Source: Helopsaltes ochotensis (lineage: Eukaryota > Chordata > Aves > Passeriformes > Locustellidae). From it: a stretch of DNA of 64,000 bases. Made by a program: the position numbers and the translations under genes. The DNA is taken from positions 1 through 64,000 of the forward strand of contig VXBM01001675.1 in the NCBI GenBank assembly GCA_013400155.1. The letters run 5' to 3'. Positions 27,918 through 39,240 of the stretch are shown here, piece by piece. The notes beneath the pieces are model-generated. The model searched no databases and was not told the origin of the DNA. It saw only the letters and a program-made list of their open reading frames with translations. Each line of letters opens with the position of its first letter. Position 1 is the stretch's first letter.

Positions 27918-27990
27918 CTATATACATATGCATAAAAATACCTATACCTATACATATACACATACACATACATATACATACATATACATA
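27918..27990. repeat. (ACATAT)n-like microsatellite
   Basis: Imperfect repeats of ACATAT, ACACAT and CTATAC units, ending before 'gaattctcac'. Confidence 0.92.
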
Positions 27991-30462
27991 GAATTCTCAC
28001 ATTGGTGGTTCAGAATAGTGAGGGGAGACTAAAAATTGGAATCAAATCCCAGGGACTCATTTTCCTGGAAGATACTTTTGTAATTACTTTTTGTTTTACT
28101 TTGTTTTGTTTTTTTTTTCAAATTGATTTTAATGCTAAGGTCCCAGCCGATTGAAAGACCAAAGTTTTGTTTATCTGGGAATGATTATTTGCAGGTTCCC
28201 AGCAGTTAACCTTCTGTTATTGGTAGACCCATAAATATATTCTCCTGGTGATGTGCTGCTCTCCTTTAAAAATAGTCCAACCATGACATGCTGTAGAGTG
28301 AAAATGAGCTCGATTTTTACCATCATCTTTCCCATATCTGTAGATATCATTTATGGATTATCAGAAATGCACAGATCATGTCCTGTAGGGTGTGGTACAG
28401 ATTTGTGGTTAATAAAGATCATTATGACAATAGTGTCTATTATCCTATATAAAATGCACTGTAGAATTTCATCCAGCCATTTACGCTTCTAACACATAAC
28501 CTTTGGCTGAGCTGCACTGTCGTTTTTTAGAAGATATCTGCTGATTGCAATAATTTCTGTTTCAAAAGTGAATCCCCCTAAATGGAAGGATCTCACAGAA
28601 AGGCTCAAAAGACTTCCATTGATACACTAGCACATCTCTTTTCAACACTTCCATTGAAGCATCTAATACAAACCGCAACGATTTATCTTTAGTGACTTTA
28701 TTGTGCCTCGCAAAGCTAGTTTAAAGCAATGGATTGTGACTTTCAACCAGTGTGTTCTTCTTTTACATCATAAAAATCCACTGCAGACAGAGACCCAGTT
28801 GTCTTTCCCCAAGATACACTAGCATCATTGCTCTGAGTAGCTGTTGGCTGGCAATAACAGGTGGGTTGCTTCTAAATGCTCCTCTTGATAGATGCTATTT
28901 TACTTGACCTTTCTGAAGAGGAAATGGTGCATATGTTTATGAGAAACACTCTGACACTGTTTCATGGGAGAACGTGCATTGTTTGTACAATGACAATGGG
29001 AAATTTTCCACTAAGCATTTTGCCAAAAAGTAATTATTTTGGTTGGCTGTATGACTTGTTTGCCTGCTTTTTCAACACTGTGGAAATTTTTGTCTTCCTT
29101 GTGGTCACATGTAGAGGAGAAAATGAAAAATTCTTGTATTATTTTAGAGAGTTTAGTGCTTGAAACATATAATAATGCACAACTAAGGAGGTATTCACAG
29201 TACATGCATCTAGAGGTGAAAAAAAACAAACTCTGACCAAAAGCAGCCATATGATTAAAGCAAAATTGGGTGATTTTGCATTCTAACTTTCTGTACACTT
29301 GCATTTTACACAAAATGAAATCATCTAGTAAGTAGGTGCCTGTCCTGTCTTGTCTCCTACCAGAGATGCAACTGAGATCTATTGGTATGAATGCAAAGCT
29401 GAAATCTGGAAACATTCTGTTAATTTATGATTTACATTACGACCCTGTGCAAATTACTTGTCCACTCTTCTTCAGTTCTAAAAGAAAAGTGCTTAAAGCT
29501 TATAGAACACATAAAATCAGTGGCACTATGTATACCTTTATTCTTATTGTTCATAATAAGACTGAGGAAAATCCATGGGATTTGGTTCACCTATTATATT
29601 TGGAAAAGTGAGTAGCAAACCACTTTGTTTGCAGCAAATGTATCTGCCTGGCTGGACAGCTGCTAGAAATGATCTGCTCTTGGAATGTCATCCTTGAGGC
29701 CAGTGACAACAATTGGTTTGCTTGGACACCTGCTGTCTTTTTCTTCTCCTCCCTGCAGTTTCTGTTTGGGATCCATACCATCCAAAGACAAGTCACTGTT
29801 TTTCCTCTGCTTAGCAATTTGTCACGCGCCACTGCATTAATTACAGAAACAATGGACAGTAAGATTAGATTGATTGTATCGTGGCGAGAAATGCAGGGTG
29901 GAGAATACCGACGCTGTGTCTGCAGCAACATAGAGGAGAGACTGTAAGAGCTGGTCCAGCAGCAAGATAGAGATGTAACAGAGGGGAGAAAACAAAAAGA
30001 CATCGGTCCTGCTACTTGGTCCTTGAAGTACTATGGACGACTGTGTGGAAGAAAACGGCCCTGGAGATCAGTGATGCTTGAGTCAACTGCAGTGGGCCAC
30101 CCACACGCATGCAAAGCAGAGAGAGGGGCTGCCAGCAGGGAATAGAGGTGATAATGTATGATATATGGGTTGACAGTGCTAAAGGCAATCACGGTGTGAG
30201 CAGCAATTCTGCTCAGTTATTGCTCCATGCCTTGCAACAAGGAGGTTCATTCCCTGAAAAAAGGGAGCACTAATGCAAGAGCTTGCTGTCCAATAAATGC
30301 ATTCTTGAATGAGGGCCTGTACACCTAAAGAAACAGAGAGCAGCAATTAGCCTCTCATGCTCTGGATCACTTTATCCTATGCACCAAAACCTCTTTCTCC
30401 CAGTCCTCTTTGCCAGAATTTCTCATCAGATGGGGACAACACTCCTTTTTCATAAAAACAGT

Positions 30463-30760
30463 CAGGCCTCTGATTTCTGCTTACCCTGCAGACCCTGATC
30501 AGAGATTAATGTAGACTGTAAGATTCCTTTCAAAGAGCTGGCTTCCCATTTGAAGAAATTATGCCCCCTTATCATTGATCCAGACCAGATTGGTTTTATT
30601 AAAAACAGAAGTTACTCCCACGGCATGTGGCGATTATTTAGCACTATGCATTTTTCCTGTAAATACCATGAAGAGCTGTTAGCCATCAGTCTGCACATGA
30701 AAAATGCTGGAGATCCTGCAAAAAATAATAAAGAAGCTGGTTTTAATGTAATATCTTGAA
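30463..30760 (+). mobile_element. L1-superfamily (L1/Tx1-like) reverse transcriptase fossil
   Basis: One frame reads without a stop from 30499 to 30756. It contains INVDCKI at 30505-30525, then LASHLKKLCPLIIDPDQIGF, then IKNR, followed by a WRLFSTMHF segment, EELLAIS and an alanine/glycine-containing tail. The order and spacing match the N-terminal part of the L1-type reverse transcriptase: the 'NVDYKI' block, the 'DPDQTGFIKNR' block, then 'LLALSLDAEKAFD'. The catalytic aspartate block is degenerate (the LSLDAEKAFD equivalent reads ISLHMKNAGD). Upstream, 'aggcctctgatttct' may be the remains of the RPISL motif in another frame. It is a fossil, not an active enzyme. CR1 has different motifs here, so this is a different LINE lineage; a Tx1-like element is an alternative to L1 proper. 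Confidence 0.72.
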
Positions 30761-30879
30761 GTCCTTAAAGTTTGAGGGGATTTTTATATAATGGTTGAAA
30801 GAAAACCTACACAATCTCTCTTCCTCCATGTATACTAACATTTATTCACATTACAGTAGCATCTGGCAGTCCCAACTGA

Positions 30880-31100
30880 CTTCAGCACCCCAGTGAGCTA
30901 GACATGGCACACACATAATAAAAGACAGTCCTGGGCTCAAAGAATGTAAGAGCAAATCTTTGCTCAGTGAAACTAATGGCAAAACTCCCATAAATCAGTG
31001 GGGCTGGGATTCAAACTTACAGCCAAATTAGAGAAGACAGACAAAAAAGGTGGACGGGAAAAACCGAGACCTGCAGAGATCTGAATCTGAGACCTGCACT
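30880..31100 (+). mobile_element. Old SINE (MIR/CORE-SINE-like), interrupted
   Basis: The stretch 'acacataataaaagacagtc' followed by 'ctcaaagaatgtaagagc' resembles a widespread sauropsid SINE body (family pattern: ACATAATAAGAGACAGTCCC, then CAAAGAGCTTACAATCTA). After an insertion of about 90 bases the match resumes with 'agaagacagacaaaaaaggt' and 'aaaaaccgagacctgcagag'. The interposed piece (about 30955-31020, containing 'aatggcaaaactcccataaa' and 'cagtggggctgggattcaaa') resembles another old repeat. Borders are approximate. Identification is by eye from memory of the consensus. Confidence 0.5.
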
Positions 31101-31379
31101 GAATCATCTATATCAAAACATAGCTGTAACAGAAGAGCAACCATTCCTCAGCAGAAGAACAACCTTTCAAGTATCCTGTCTCTGGCAGGGGCAGTAATGA
31201 AAGCATAGGAAAGCATAGGGAAAAAGCAACTATTGAAGAGATCTTTCCTTGGTACATCCTTTCAGTTTCTGTACTGAGATTTGATGCTGTTTGAAAACCC
31301 TCAGGTCATTCAGACCGTGATGTTTAAAGTAAAGCTTCTCTGCATGAGTCAAGCCCTCTCTGGACCCGTAATACACCTC

Positions 31380-31500
31380 TGTCCTCAGCACCTTCCACAG
31401 GGGAACTTTGGCTCCCACACTGAGAGGCTGAGCTTAAATGTGCACAAGGTCAGATGGGAATTGGTGAACTAGGCTGGAACTGAACTGCCTGCATTGTAGG
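31380..31500 (+). mobile_element. MIR-like SINE fragment
   Basis: It carries 'cacaggggaactttggctcc', 'actgagaggctgagctt', 'gcacaaggtcagatggg' and 'ttggtgaactaggctggaac', in the order of the MIR-family 3' half (ACAGATGGGGAAACTGAGGC, GAGAGGTTAAGTGACTT, CAAGGTCACACAG, then GTGGCAGAGCTGGGATT). It is degenerate and without coding content. Confidence 0.6.
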
Positions 31501-31954
31501 AATAATTCTTTCCCTTCATCACAAAGGCATCCTTTCTTTCATCTCAGTTTCCAAAGCAATACTGGCAAATAAGATCCAGCTCTGTTACATCCTTTTAATG
31601 GTAGAACCCCCTGAATGGGTTAAAAGACTTATGCTTTCAATTCCCCAGCATATCTCACATCAACAGTTGTTTACAGATGGGGCTAGGAAAACAGGAATTA
31701 ACCATTTTGCTCCAGATAAAAATAATCTTATCAGACTATTTGCATCAACACTTTTGACATTAGCATTATCTTCTTTCCAACCTTCCAAATACTTAATGAG
31801 TTTAATTTCATGGAACACTGTCTCATTGTAGAGCAGACTATCACAGCACATTTTCTTTCCTCCTGCACACAATTTTGATTTTACACCTTCCTAAGCCACT
31901 ATTGTTGTTGATTTTAACTATATGTGTAGGCTACGTTGCACTAGAAACTGCAAA

Positions 31955-32095
31955 CAAATGGGGAAAGATGGTATGGCACAGGAAACCAAACTTGAAAAAA
32001 CAGATTCACACAGCAGGCTGGTGACAGGGCCCAGAGTAATTTGAGTTTCTCTGAGTTATAATCCAGTATTTTGGCCACAAGATCCAATTTCCCTT
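31955..32095 (+). mobile_element. MIR-like SINE fragment
   Basis: The order 'caaatggggaaagatggtat', 'ggcacaggaaaccaaact', 'attcacacagcaggctggtg', 'gacagggcccagagtaattt' and 'ccagtattttggccacaaga' matches the 3' half of MIR/CORE-SINE elements, including the final 'cagtgctctggccactagac' part. This is one of the better-preserved SINE relics in the window. It lies 150 bases left of the CR1 at 32243 and close to two other SINE relics. Confidence 0.65.
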
Positions 32096-32242
32096 TGTCT
32101 TGGTCTTCGCTGCTTTTCTTGGTCTTTCACTGAATGAACAGGGCGAAAGAGATTACTCTTATTAAGATGAAGACAACACTTTGTCTAGTTGGTGTTTGTT
32201 ATCCAATGTGCTCCAGCTGGGTTACATTAATGACAGAATATT

Positions 32243-32755
32243 AGAATCATAGAATGGTTTAGGTTGGAAAGTGCCTCAATTATCATTAATTCCAACCCTG
32301 ATTTCATAGATCAGGTTGCTCAGAGCACCATCCAGCCTGGCCTTGAACAATGCTAGGGATGGGCAACGTATTCCAATACCTCACCACCCTCACAATAAAG
32401 AATTTCCTCTTAATATTCTAGGTAAACCTATTCTCTTTTAATTTGAAGCCATTACCCCTTGTTCTGTCACTATATTCCCTTGTAAAAAAATTTTTCTCCA
32501 TCTTTCTTTTAGGTTCTGTTCAGGCTCTAGAAGCCCGTCATTAGGACACCCCAAAGCCTTCTCTTTTCCAAGGCTCAACAATGCTAATTCTCTCAATCTT
32601 TTCTCCTAGAAGAGGTGCTCTGGCTCTTTAATCAAGTTGGTGGCCTCCTCTGGACTCTCTCCAAAAGGTCTGTGTGTCTTTTATGCTGGGGACCCCACAG
32701 CTGCATGCAGTACTCTAGGTGGGGTAGGTGAATATTCCAGGGAGCATTATCTCGG
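32243..32755 (-). mobile_element. CR1 LINE 3' fragment
   Basis: It begins with 'agaatcatagaatggtttag', the reverse complement of the CR1 3' tail repeat (ATTCTATGATTCT type), and continues with CR1 landmarks in order: 'ggttgctcagagcaccatcc', 'cctcaccaccctcacaataa', 'agccattaccccttgttctg', 'tggactctctccaaaaggtc' and 'gcagtactctaggtgggg'. The element therefore lies on the minus strand with its 3' end at 32243 and a 5' truncation near 32755. About half a kilobase remains, covering the 3' UTR and the last part of ORF2; no intact frame survives. Divergence from the family pattern is moderate, suggesting an older copy than a recent insertion. Confidence 0.93.
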
Positions 32756-32931
32756 AGTATATTTTGTTCCCATCCCCTCAAGCACAAACAATGCTTATGT
32801 TGTAAATAGATCAGACTTTACCAAGATCTGGAGCTGCCTCTTTGAAGCCCAGGGAGAAGAGATTAGATATCAGTTTTGATATTTTAGGATTATGGTATCT
32901 TCCGCCTTTTGTAAATTTATTTACTTTATAT

Positions 32932-32994
32932 TGAGATATATATATTGATATTGATATATGATATATTTATATATTGACATATATATATATATAT
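32932..32994. repeat. AT-rich microsatellite
   Basis: Imperfect (AT)n with GATAT units; the last 18 or so bases are nearly pure AT dinucleotides. Confidence 0.92.
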
Positions 32995-33252
32995 GAGGCT
33001 TTTTGATCAGACATAAATAGGTGGGCTAATCTTCATGATCAGCTGTATGAATCCTCAAGATCTATGTCTTGCCAGTTGTCTAGTAACCATTTATCCTTTA
33101 AACTATCCCGTCCCCTTTTTATTTGCCTTATTAAAAGGCCTTCTTGTCTCTTGAACTGAGACAAGTACCCAAGCAAGGAGACTTTCCCACTTCAGGAAAA
33201 GGTAGTTATGTACAGAGTTGGCATTGTTTTACCATGCCACACATAAAATGAT

Positions 33253-33278
33253 ATTTTTTATATGTATATATATAATAA
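33253..33278. repeat. Short (TA)n tract
   Basis: 'tttttatatgtatatatata' followed by 'ataaag': a short imperfect TA repeat. Confidence 0.8.
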
Positions 33279-36200
33279 AGGAGATCTATAGATTTATGGG
33301 GAATATGGGCTAATGTCACACGGAACAATTGGTGCTATGTTATTCTGTGACTGAGTTTGCTGATATTTCCATTGAATGACCCATCCTATTTAGCCATATG
33401 ACACTTAATAATCTCACTGCTTGAAATAATGTCAGAAGATTCCGTTAACGGTAGAGCAGTCCCACATTGTAAGTTTGAGACAGCTCATTTGCTCACAATC
33501 CCACAGCACACTTCCATCCAGACATTGCCCATTATGTATAATCATCTGGGAGTAAAGCAGGCTCAGTGCAATATTTGGGACAGTGCAACGGAAAGTGAGA
33601 ATCATATGGATATATTGCTAAAATGCTCATGTACTCGGACTGAATATGGAAAGCTGGCCATCGTCAGAGGAGAACTATAACCAGTAATTTATACTTGGCT
33701 ACCATTTCTTACTTACATTGAGAGGGAGGATCTAGTTTAAACCTTGTTTCTGTGCTCATTAAAACCAGCTATGTGCACACCTGGATCGTCCTCTATACAA
33801 AACAAGATCTGGCTCAGGTATGAGAATTTGACAGTGTTTATGTCAAATTAATCAGAGTATACACTGCAATGTTTATCCTGGCCTGATGACGGCTGCAGGA
33901 AGAGAGATGATAGCTGATCCAGCATAAAATCATGCTTTTGAAATATATCAAACAAGTGTGAATTGGCCAAATGAGTTTGTACTAGTTCTGCATTTTGCCT
34001 CAAGAGGTAATAACATTTTTGATCTATTAAGTATGCCCCTAAAACTGTTTTTGCTGTCTCCCCAACTGTAGTTTACAAAGAAATAGATTTTTCCATTTTT
34101 AACTTGTGTATACAGAAGCGGAGCTGTGCAAAAAGAAATATGTTTTTGCTGCCTTATAATTAAGTCCAAATCCAAAAACAATCTCAAGTAAGAATTTTTT
34201 TTTTTTAAAGATAATTATCTTTTTTCAGGAAATCACCATTTTCTCCTATATTTACCTACTAGATTCTAGTGAAAAAAGAAGTGATGTGTGAAACCTACCA
34301 CAATCATACCTACCACACTCGCACTGAAAAAAAGAAGTTCTTCCATAAGTAATGAAACAAATTCAGTCTATATTTCAATATACAGGAGAATAAAAATCCT
34401 TTGTCCTGAAAATTTCCCCTTCCTTGGTAGATGGTAGAAGGTTCTCCTACAACCCTTGCTTTTTTATACCTATTGAGTAAAATCATCACACTCTGTCGTT
34501 GATTAGCCTGCTGATCATTGTCAAACAGAGTTGACAAGGAACAATTTTTTTCTTTTTCTCATCACTGGAGGCATCACTTTAATTTACTCCATTTACTGAT
34601 TTTCAAAAGCACATTGAAACTTCACTGTTTTATGATTTTGGATGTGATTAAAACTGGTCAATGGATTATTTCAGGAAAAAAATTATTCAAGGGTGGGGGC
34701 AGCAAGCCAGCCTTCCCACATAACCCCATCAGTCTTCTTTCTTCAAGGAAAGAAAACTTTAAAAAGAGAAAGGTGTTACAGTGGCTAGCATAATCACCTA
34801 AGTTATGAGTGGAATGAATTCAACTAATAACTTCTATGACCCTGGGAAAGATTCACAAAAGTACTTAGGGAGGTATTTTTCACATAACTCTTGGTGTCAG
34901 GTTCCAGTAGTTAAGTTCACAAACCTGCATTATACAGCTTCTGAAAAGACCCAGATGCCTCAGGACTGGACTTGGCAATCGCACACTGAGGGTCTAACTA
35001 GAAGTGTAACAGATATTTGATTTAGAAGCACGGCCAATGTAGTCTTCCTATGTGCTCAGGGGAAAGACAAGTGCAGGTGTAAAACACAGTTTTCCTCCCA
35101 GCTGAACAAAAGTTGGTTTTCCCTGTGAAGACAATCAGCTTTTTTCATCAGTTATGTGAAAAATCTAGAGTGACACTGCTTCTGACAATCAGTTAATTGC
35201 TTAAAAGAAATAGGACGGAACCAATACCAAATGGGGCAAAATAAAATAGGCAGTAACACTGACTCACAAAGGAGAAAACAATGGCAGATAATTTGAAATC
35301 CCATCTATCTCTTCAGCTTTTCTGCCCACCTTGCAAGTCCCCCCTCCATGAAGCTTGGACTCATGAAGCAGTATTCTTTCCTGCCCTTCCCTTCTCTGTG
35401 AATGACAGGTTTGCTGCAATTTTTCGAACTGATCTGGGAGTGGTGATAGCTTAAAGGAGTTTGAGTAATTGCTGGTGAGCAACAGAGTCTAGAGTGTTTG
35501 TATCCTGGGGAAATTCAGCCTCAAACCTTCCATCTGAATTGCGTGTTTCCTTACCAAAAAGCAACCCTTTATGAAACCCTCTTGACAAGACTTTTCCAAC
35601 ATGTTGTGTAAGGCGTATTCACATAACCGCTTTGGAGCCTTGCAATCTGAGTTAAAAGGTGATCCTTAAGGAAGTGAACTGGGTTGAGATTTTACATATG
35701 CCTGACATAATACTTTCAGTGAGTCTTATATTATAATCTGATACGAGAGAAAACGATAAAATATTAACACTCTCTCCTATGCCATTCTTTAAAGTGACTT
35801 GAAACTTTCTCTTGATTAATCCCATTTGTAAGGCTTGTAGAGTTGGGAAAGTAAGGGAGCAGGACCAAATGTAAAGTGGAACTATGGAAGTAAACTGTTG
35901 GGTTATTTCCTCATTTTTATCTCTTCCAGATTTACCCTTTGATTTGCAGGCATGCACAACAATGATTAGACTAATTTGTCATTTACCCTCATGAAAAATG
36001 TACTTAAGCGGAGTTATAGCAGAGCTGCACAAATTCTATGAATGTAGTCTTCAAAAATTAGATTTCTTATCAATCTGCTTTAGTCTGTGGTTTCTAAACT
36101 CACTTGCCAGAATAACATTTGAATGTTACTTGAGAACTAATCTGTCTTGTATTGCTTTCTCCAGCTTTGGTCATTCAGGGAGAAAGGGGGCTGACAAATA

Positions 36201-36559
36201 TCTGTATGCAAGGACACAAGTGCCACAAAAACCTGTGCAGGTAAAAGAGGAGGTATCAGAATTTGTGATCATCCTTCATTCCCAGGAATTCATACTGCAG
36301 GCTTGGAGTGAAGCCCTCACAACACATGAAAAGACATTTCCACATAATCTTATATACTCACATGACTTCAGCTGGTCATACACCAGAAGAGAGTTCTAGA
36401 AGTGAATAAGAATTAAATAAGGCAGGGTGGCACCTCCACTTAAATTTTCCATATGGTTTTCTTTTTAAGAAGGTCAAGAGAATGATAATTGGACTCAAAA
36501 GAGAATGAATGAGCAAAAAACACAAGGGTATTTGAGATCTGAGTTTTAAACACCAGAAT

Positions 36560-36690
36560 GCCAGATTGTGATCTTAGTTATAGTAGAGTATATCTGAAGT
36601 AAATCCATTGACATAAAATCATAACTGGGGTCACTGAAGTCAGTTGCTCTGGATTTAGAATGCCATGACCGAGATTAGAATTTTGCCCAT
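36560..36690. mobile_element. Palindromic MITE-like element, ~130 bp
   Basis: The left arm 'gccagattgtgatcttagtt' (from 36560) matches the reverse complement of the right arm ending near 36687 ('ggcaaaattctaatctcggt'). The interior 'gaagtaaatccattgacata' and 'tcactgaagtcagttgctct', followed by 'ggatttagaatgc', is the familiar 'gtaaatccattgacttcaatggagttactccggattta' core of an old sauropsid palindromic repeat. Non-coding and degenerate. Confidence 0.6.
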
Positions 36691-38665
36691 ATTGTTTAAA
36701 TGAGGTCAATAGATATGAATGAAAACAGAAATCAAGGGAGTAGAATGCAGAGAAACTGAGGTGATAAATAGAATGGGAGTTTACAGATGAGAGAATTACT
36801 TAGTCTTAGAAGAATAATAAAGATGATTAAGAGGTGACAGGACTGAGGTATTTAAACTAGCTAAAGATTATTATAAAATTAAGCTTGATGATCTATTTGA
36901 GTTTGTTGAAGATACCAGAACTTGAAGATTTAGGTTTAAGTAAAGTGGGAATATATATAAGAAGAATTTAAGGAAGTACTATTTTACATTGACTGATAAA
37001 AAGATGGAAGGTACTTCATATTCAAATGTTAGAGACATGCTGCATTAATATTTAATCAAATGCTGTAAGACTATCTGCAACCTAATGCAGTTAAGTGGTA
37101 TCAGTCAGTTTTCTACTTGCAAATAACCAATCATTTTTACAGAAAGCTAATTTCCACTGATTATTTCTTCACCCGAATAGCTAGATCAAATTGAAGATAC
37201 AGAGCTTAGAGCTGCTGAAGTTTTTGGAGCAATGTCAGTTTTCACTGGGTGCAGACCTGGTCCTGTTTTTCTTTCACTAGCATGAGTGGCAGACTCTCTC
37301 CAGCCCCAGGAGCTTGGTTGCATGCACTATCAGGGTGGCACGAGGAAGCTTATACTCCGGCTGTCCACACATAACCTGTTTGGCGGGTAATTAAAGGATT
37401 TTAAACTCCAACACAGTCAATCTGGCACCTTTCAACAATTCAAACTGACAGAAGCAGAGGACAAAACAGAAAGAGCACATTTAATTCTTGTTGAAGCAGA
37501 AAAAAATAATTATGTGAAAAAGATAAATAAGACTTATGAACACTGTATCATTGTGGCATTGTGGGTTTTTTGTATCTCTGAATCACTACTGAAGAAGACA
37601 AAGCTCAACCTAATGCCCTACCTCCAAACATCTCCATATATAATCTTCTGCCTTCTCCAGTTCGTGTTCCAGGACTTCTTTTTCTTTTATGCTCTGATTT
37701 TCCTAATTTATGATTTGTGTTTAATGTAAAAATGAAGAACTTGTTTTCAGTCCATTCTCTTTTAACAATCATAACTACTATGCAAATCACCATAACCTCA
37801 ACACAGGGGTGAAGTGACTTTACATGTTTATGTGATCATTTTTCAAATGGGAAAAGAATTTAAAGGAAATTGAAAATATGACATGCAGCAAGGTTTTTCT
37901 AAAGCAGGTTCTCTGCTAAAAAAAACAAACCCAAAATAGCAATTCTTGGTTATGCAAGAAGACTTATTCATTCTCTGGAGAGAAATCATAACTTTCTTTC
38001 ATTCTTTTCCTTCATTTAAAAATATTTTCCACAGTATTGTCTTCCTACCTATTTGATGGTAGTAGTCTGTTGAAAGAGCTCCTTGTTTGGCTGGCAGTCC
38101 TGCTCTTTTTGCTCAGTTCCTCCTATTCAATAAGAAGCTGAGAATTTGCTCCATGTCAGTTTGTGCCCTAAAGATAAGCAGAGTATTTAATTCATAGATC
38201 TGTGTGTTGAGATACAGCATAACCTCTGGAATAAGTTCAGAATAAAACCAGTAACTGCTTCTAGTAGAATTAAAGGATTCCCCATATACCTGGAGATTTC
38301 TAAGAGAGACACAGAGCTTGTGAGGGTCCTGAAAGTGTTCACTCTTTAGATACGGGGTTCCTTTACAAATGGCTGAAATTCAAGCATTTCTTCCTGATTT
38401 CTCTCCAGATGATTTACTATTGGCCCTCTCAAGAGCTTACTTCTTATAGGACAGCATTGGTTGAACAAGCTGTGGAGAAGACCTTACTGATCTGAAGGCA
38501 AAAGGAACTGTTCTACCTGAGCCCGACTCACAGATTTGGATGCTGACAAATCCATTTGATTGTCTGTTCCACCTAGGAAATAATCAGGGCCGTCACTGGC
38601 AGCTGATGAATGTGCTGGCACTGCTGGGCTTGAGACTTCCCTCAAGAGACCAGGCCCTGCTGCTC

Positions 38666-38712
38666 CCTTCCTACGAACACCTTCCTACGAAGAAACCTTC
38701 CTATGAAATCAG
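38666..38712. repeat. 14/16-bp tandem triplication
   Basis: Three head-to-tail copies of 'ccttcctacgaa' with short variable ends: 38666-38679, 38680-38695 and 38696-38711 (the third has 'tatgaa'). They lie inside a 119-codon open frame at 38540-38899 that shows no recognisable domain. Confidence 0.88.
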
Positions 38713-39149
38713 ACCTTTTCAGGTATGGCTAGTTTCCCATCTGTATATTCTTTCACCTCGGAGAGCCCCAAAGTGTTTTACCTACAAAGGGAATCACTTT
38801 GCCAATCCATTGTTTAAAGAGAAACGTGGCAACTCGTTAATAGTGCACAGCGATGTAGCACAACACCTGCTGTCCTCTAATGAAAGGGAAAAATCCTAGA
38901 TCCAATTGAAGCTTCAGGGAGTTATTTTTTAAGTAAGGAGAATGCAATTACTCATCGCTGTTCTACCCAATGATTTTTAATTACCTTACTTTTATGTCTC
39001 TTGTGCAACCACTCATCTCCAGGATCATTGCTTCTCCTTTTCTGCTGAGTAGGAGAACAAACTGCTGAAGGTACAACTGGTTCTGCAGGCCCCTTTCGGG
39101 AGCAGGTCATTACCTCAACCTGTCCATCCTCTAACCACCCATGTGAAAA

Positions 39150-39240
39150 TGGCAATTGTATTGCCCCCATGTTACAGCTGGGAAACTTCAACATTCAATG
39201 ACTCGTCAAAAGTTACACAGGAAGACTAAGGCAGAGCATG
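39150..39240 (+). mobile_element. MIR-like SINE fragment
   Basis: 'attgcccccatgttacagct', 'gggaaacttcaacattcaat', 'gactcgtcaaaagttacaca' and 'ggaagactaaggcagagc' reproduce the MIR 3' order (CCCATTTTACAGATGAGGAAACTGAGGC, TGACTTGCCCAAGGTCACACAG, GTGGCAGAGC). About 90 bases remain, heavily mutated. Confidence 0.6.

Larger units (their letters stand above)
23021..30462. other. Gene-free DNA
   Basis: Besides the poly(T) at 24845, the MITE relic at 26577, the microsatellite at 27918 and the block at 27400, no gene or repeat is recognised. At 29587-30003 a 138-codon minus frame overlaps a 92-codon plus frame; neither shows a domain. At 23611-23621 'tgatgtcatca' is a palindromic CRE/AP-1-like site. 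Confidence 0.7.

Noticed and set aside
29011..29415. 134-codon minus-strand frame
   Set aside because: No domain, AT-rich codon use, and overlapping plus-strand frames of similar quality; consistent with chance.
33429..33680. 83-codon frame with cysteine/histidine spacing that recalls LINE C-terminal zinc knuckles
   Set aside because: The spacing does not match a CCHC motif well and the flanks show no LINE landmarks.
35998..36399. 133-codon plus-strand frame
   Set aside because: No recognisable family, no splice or promoter context, composition as in the surroundings.
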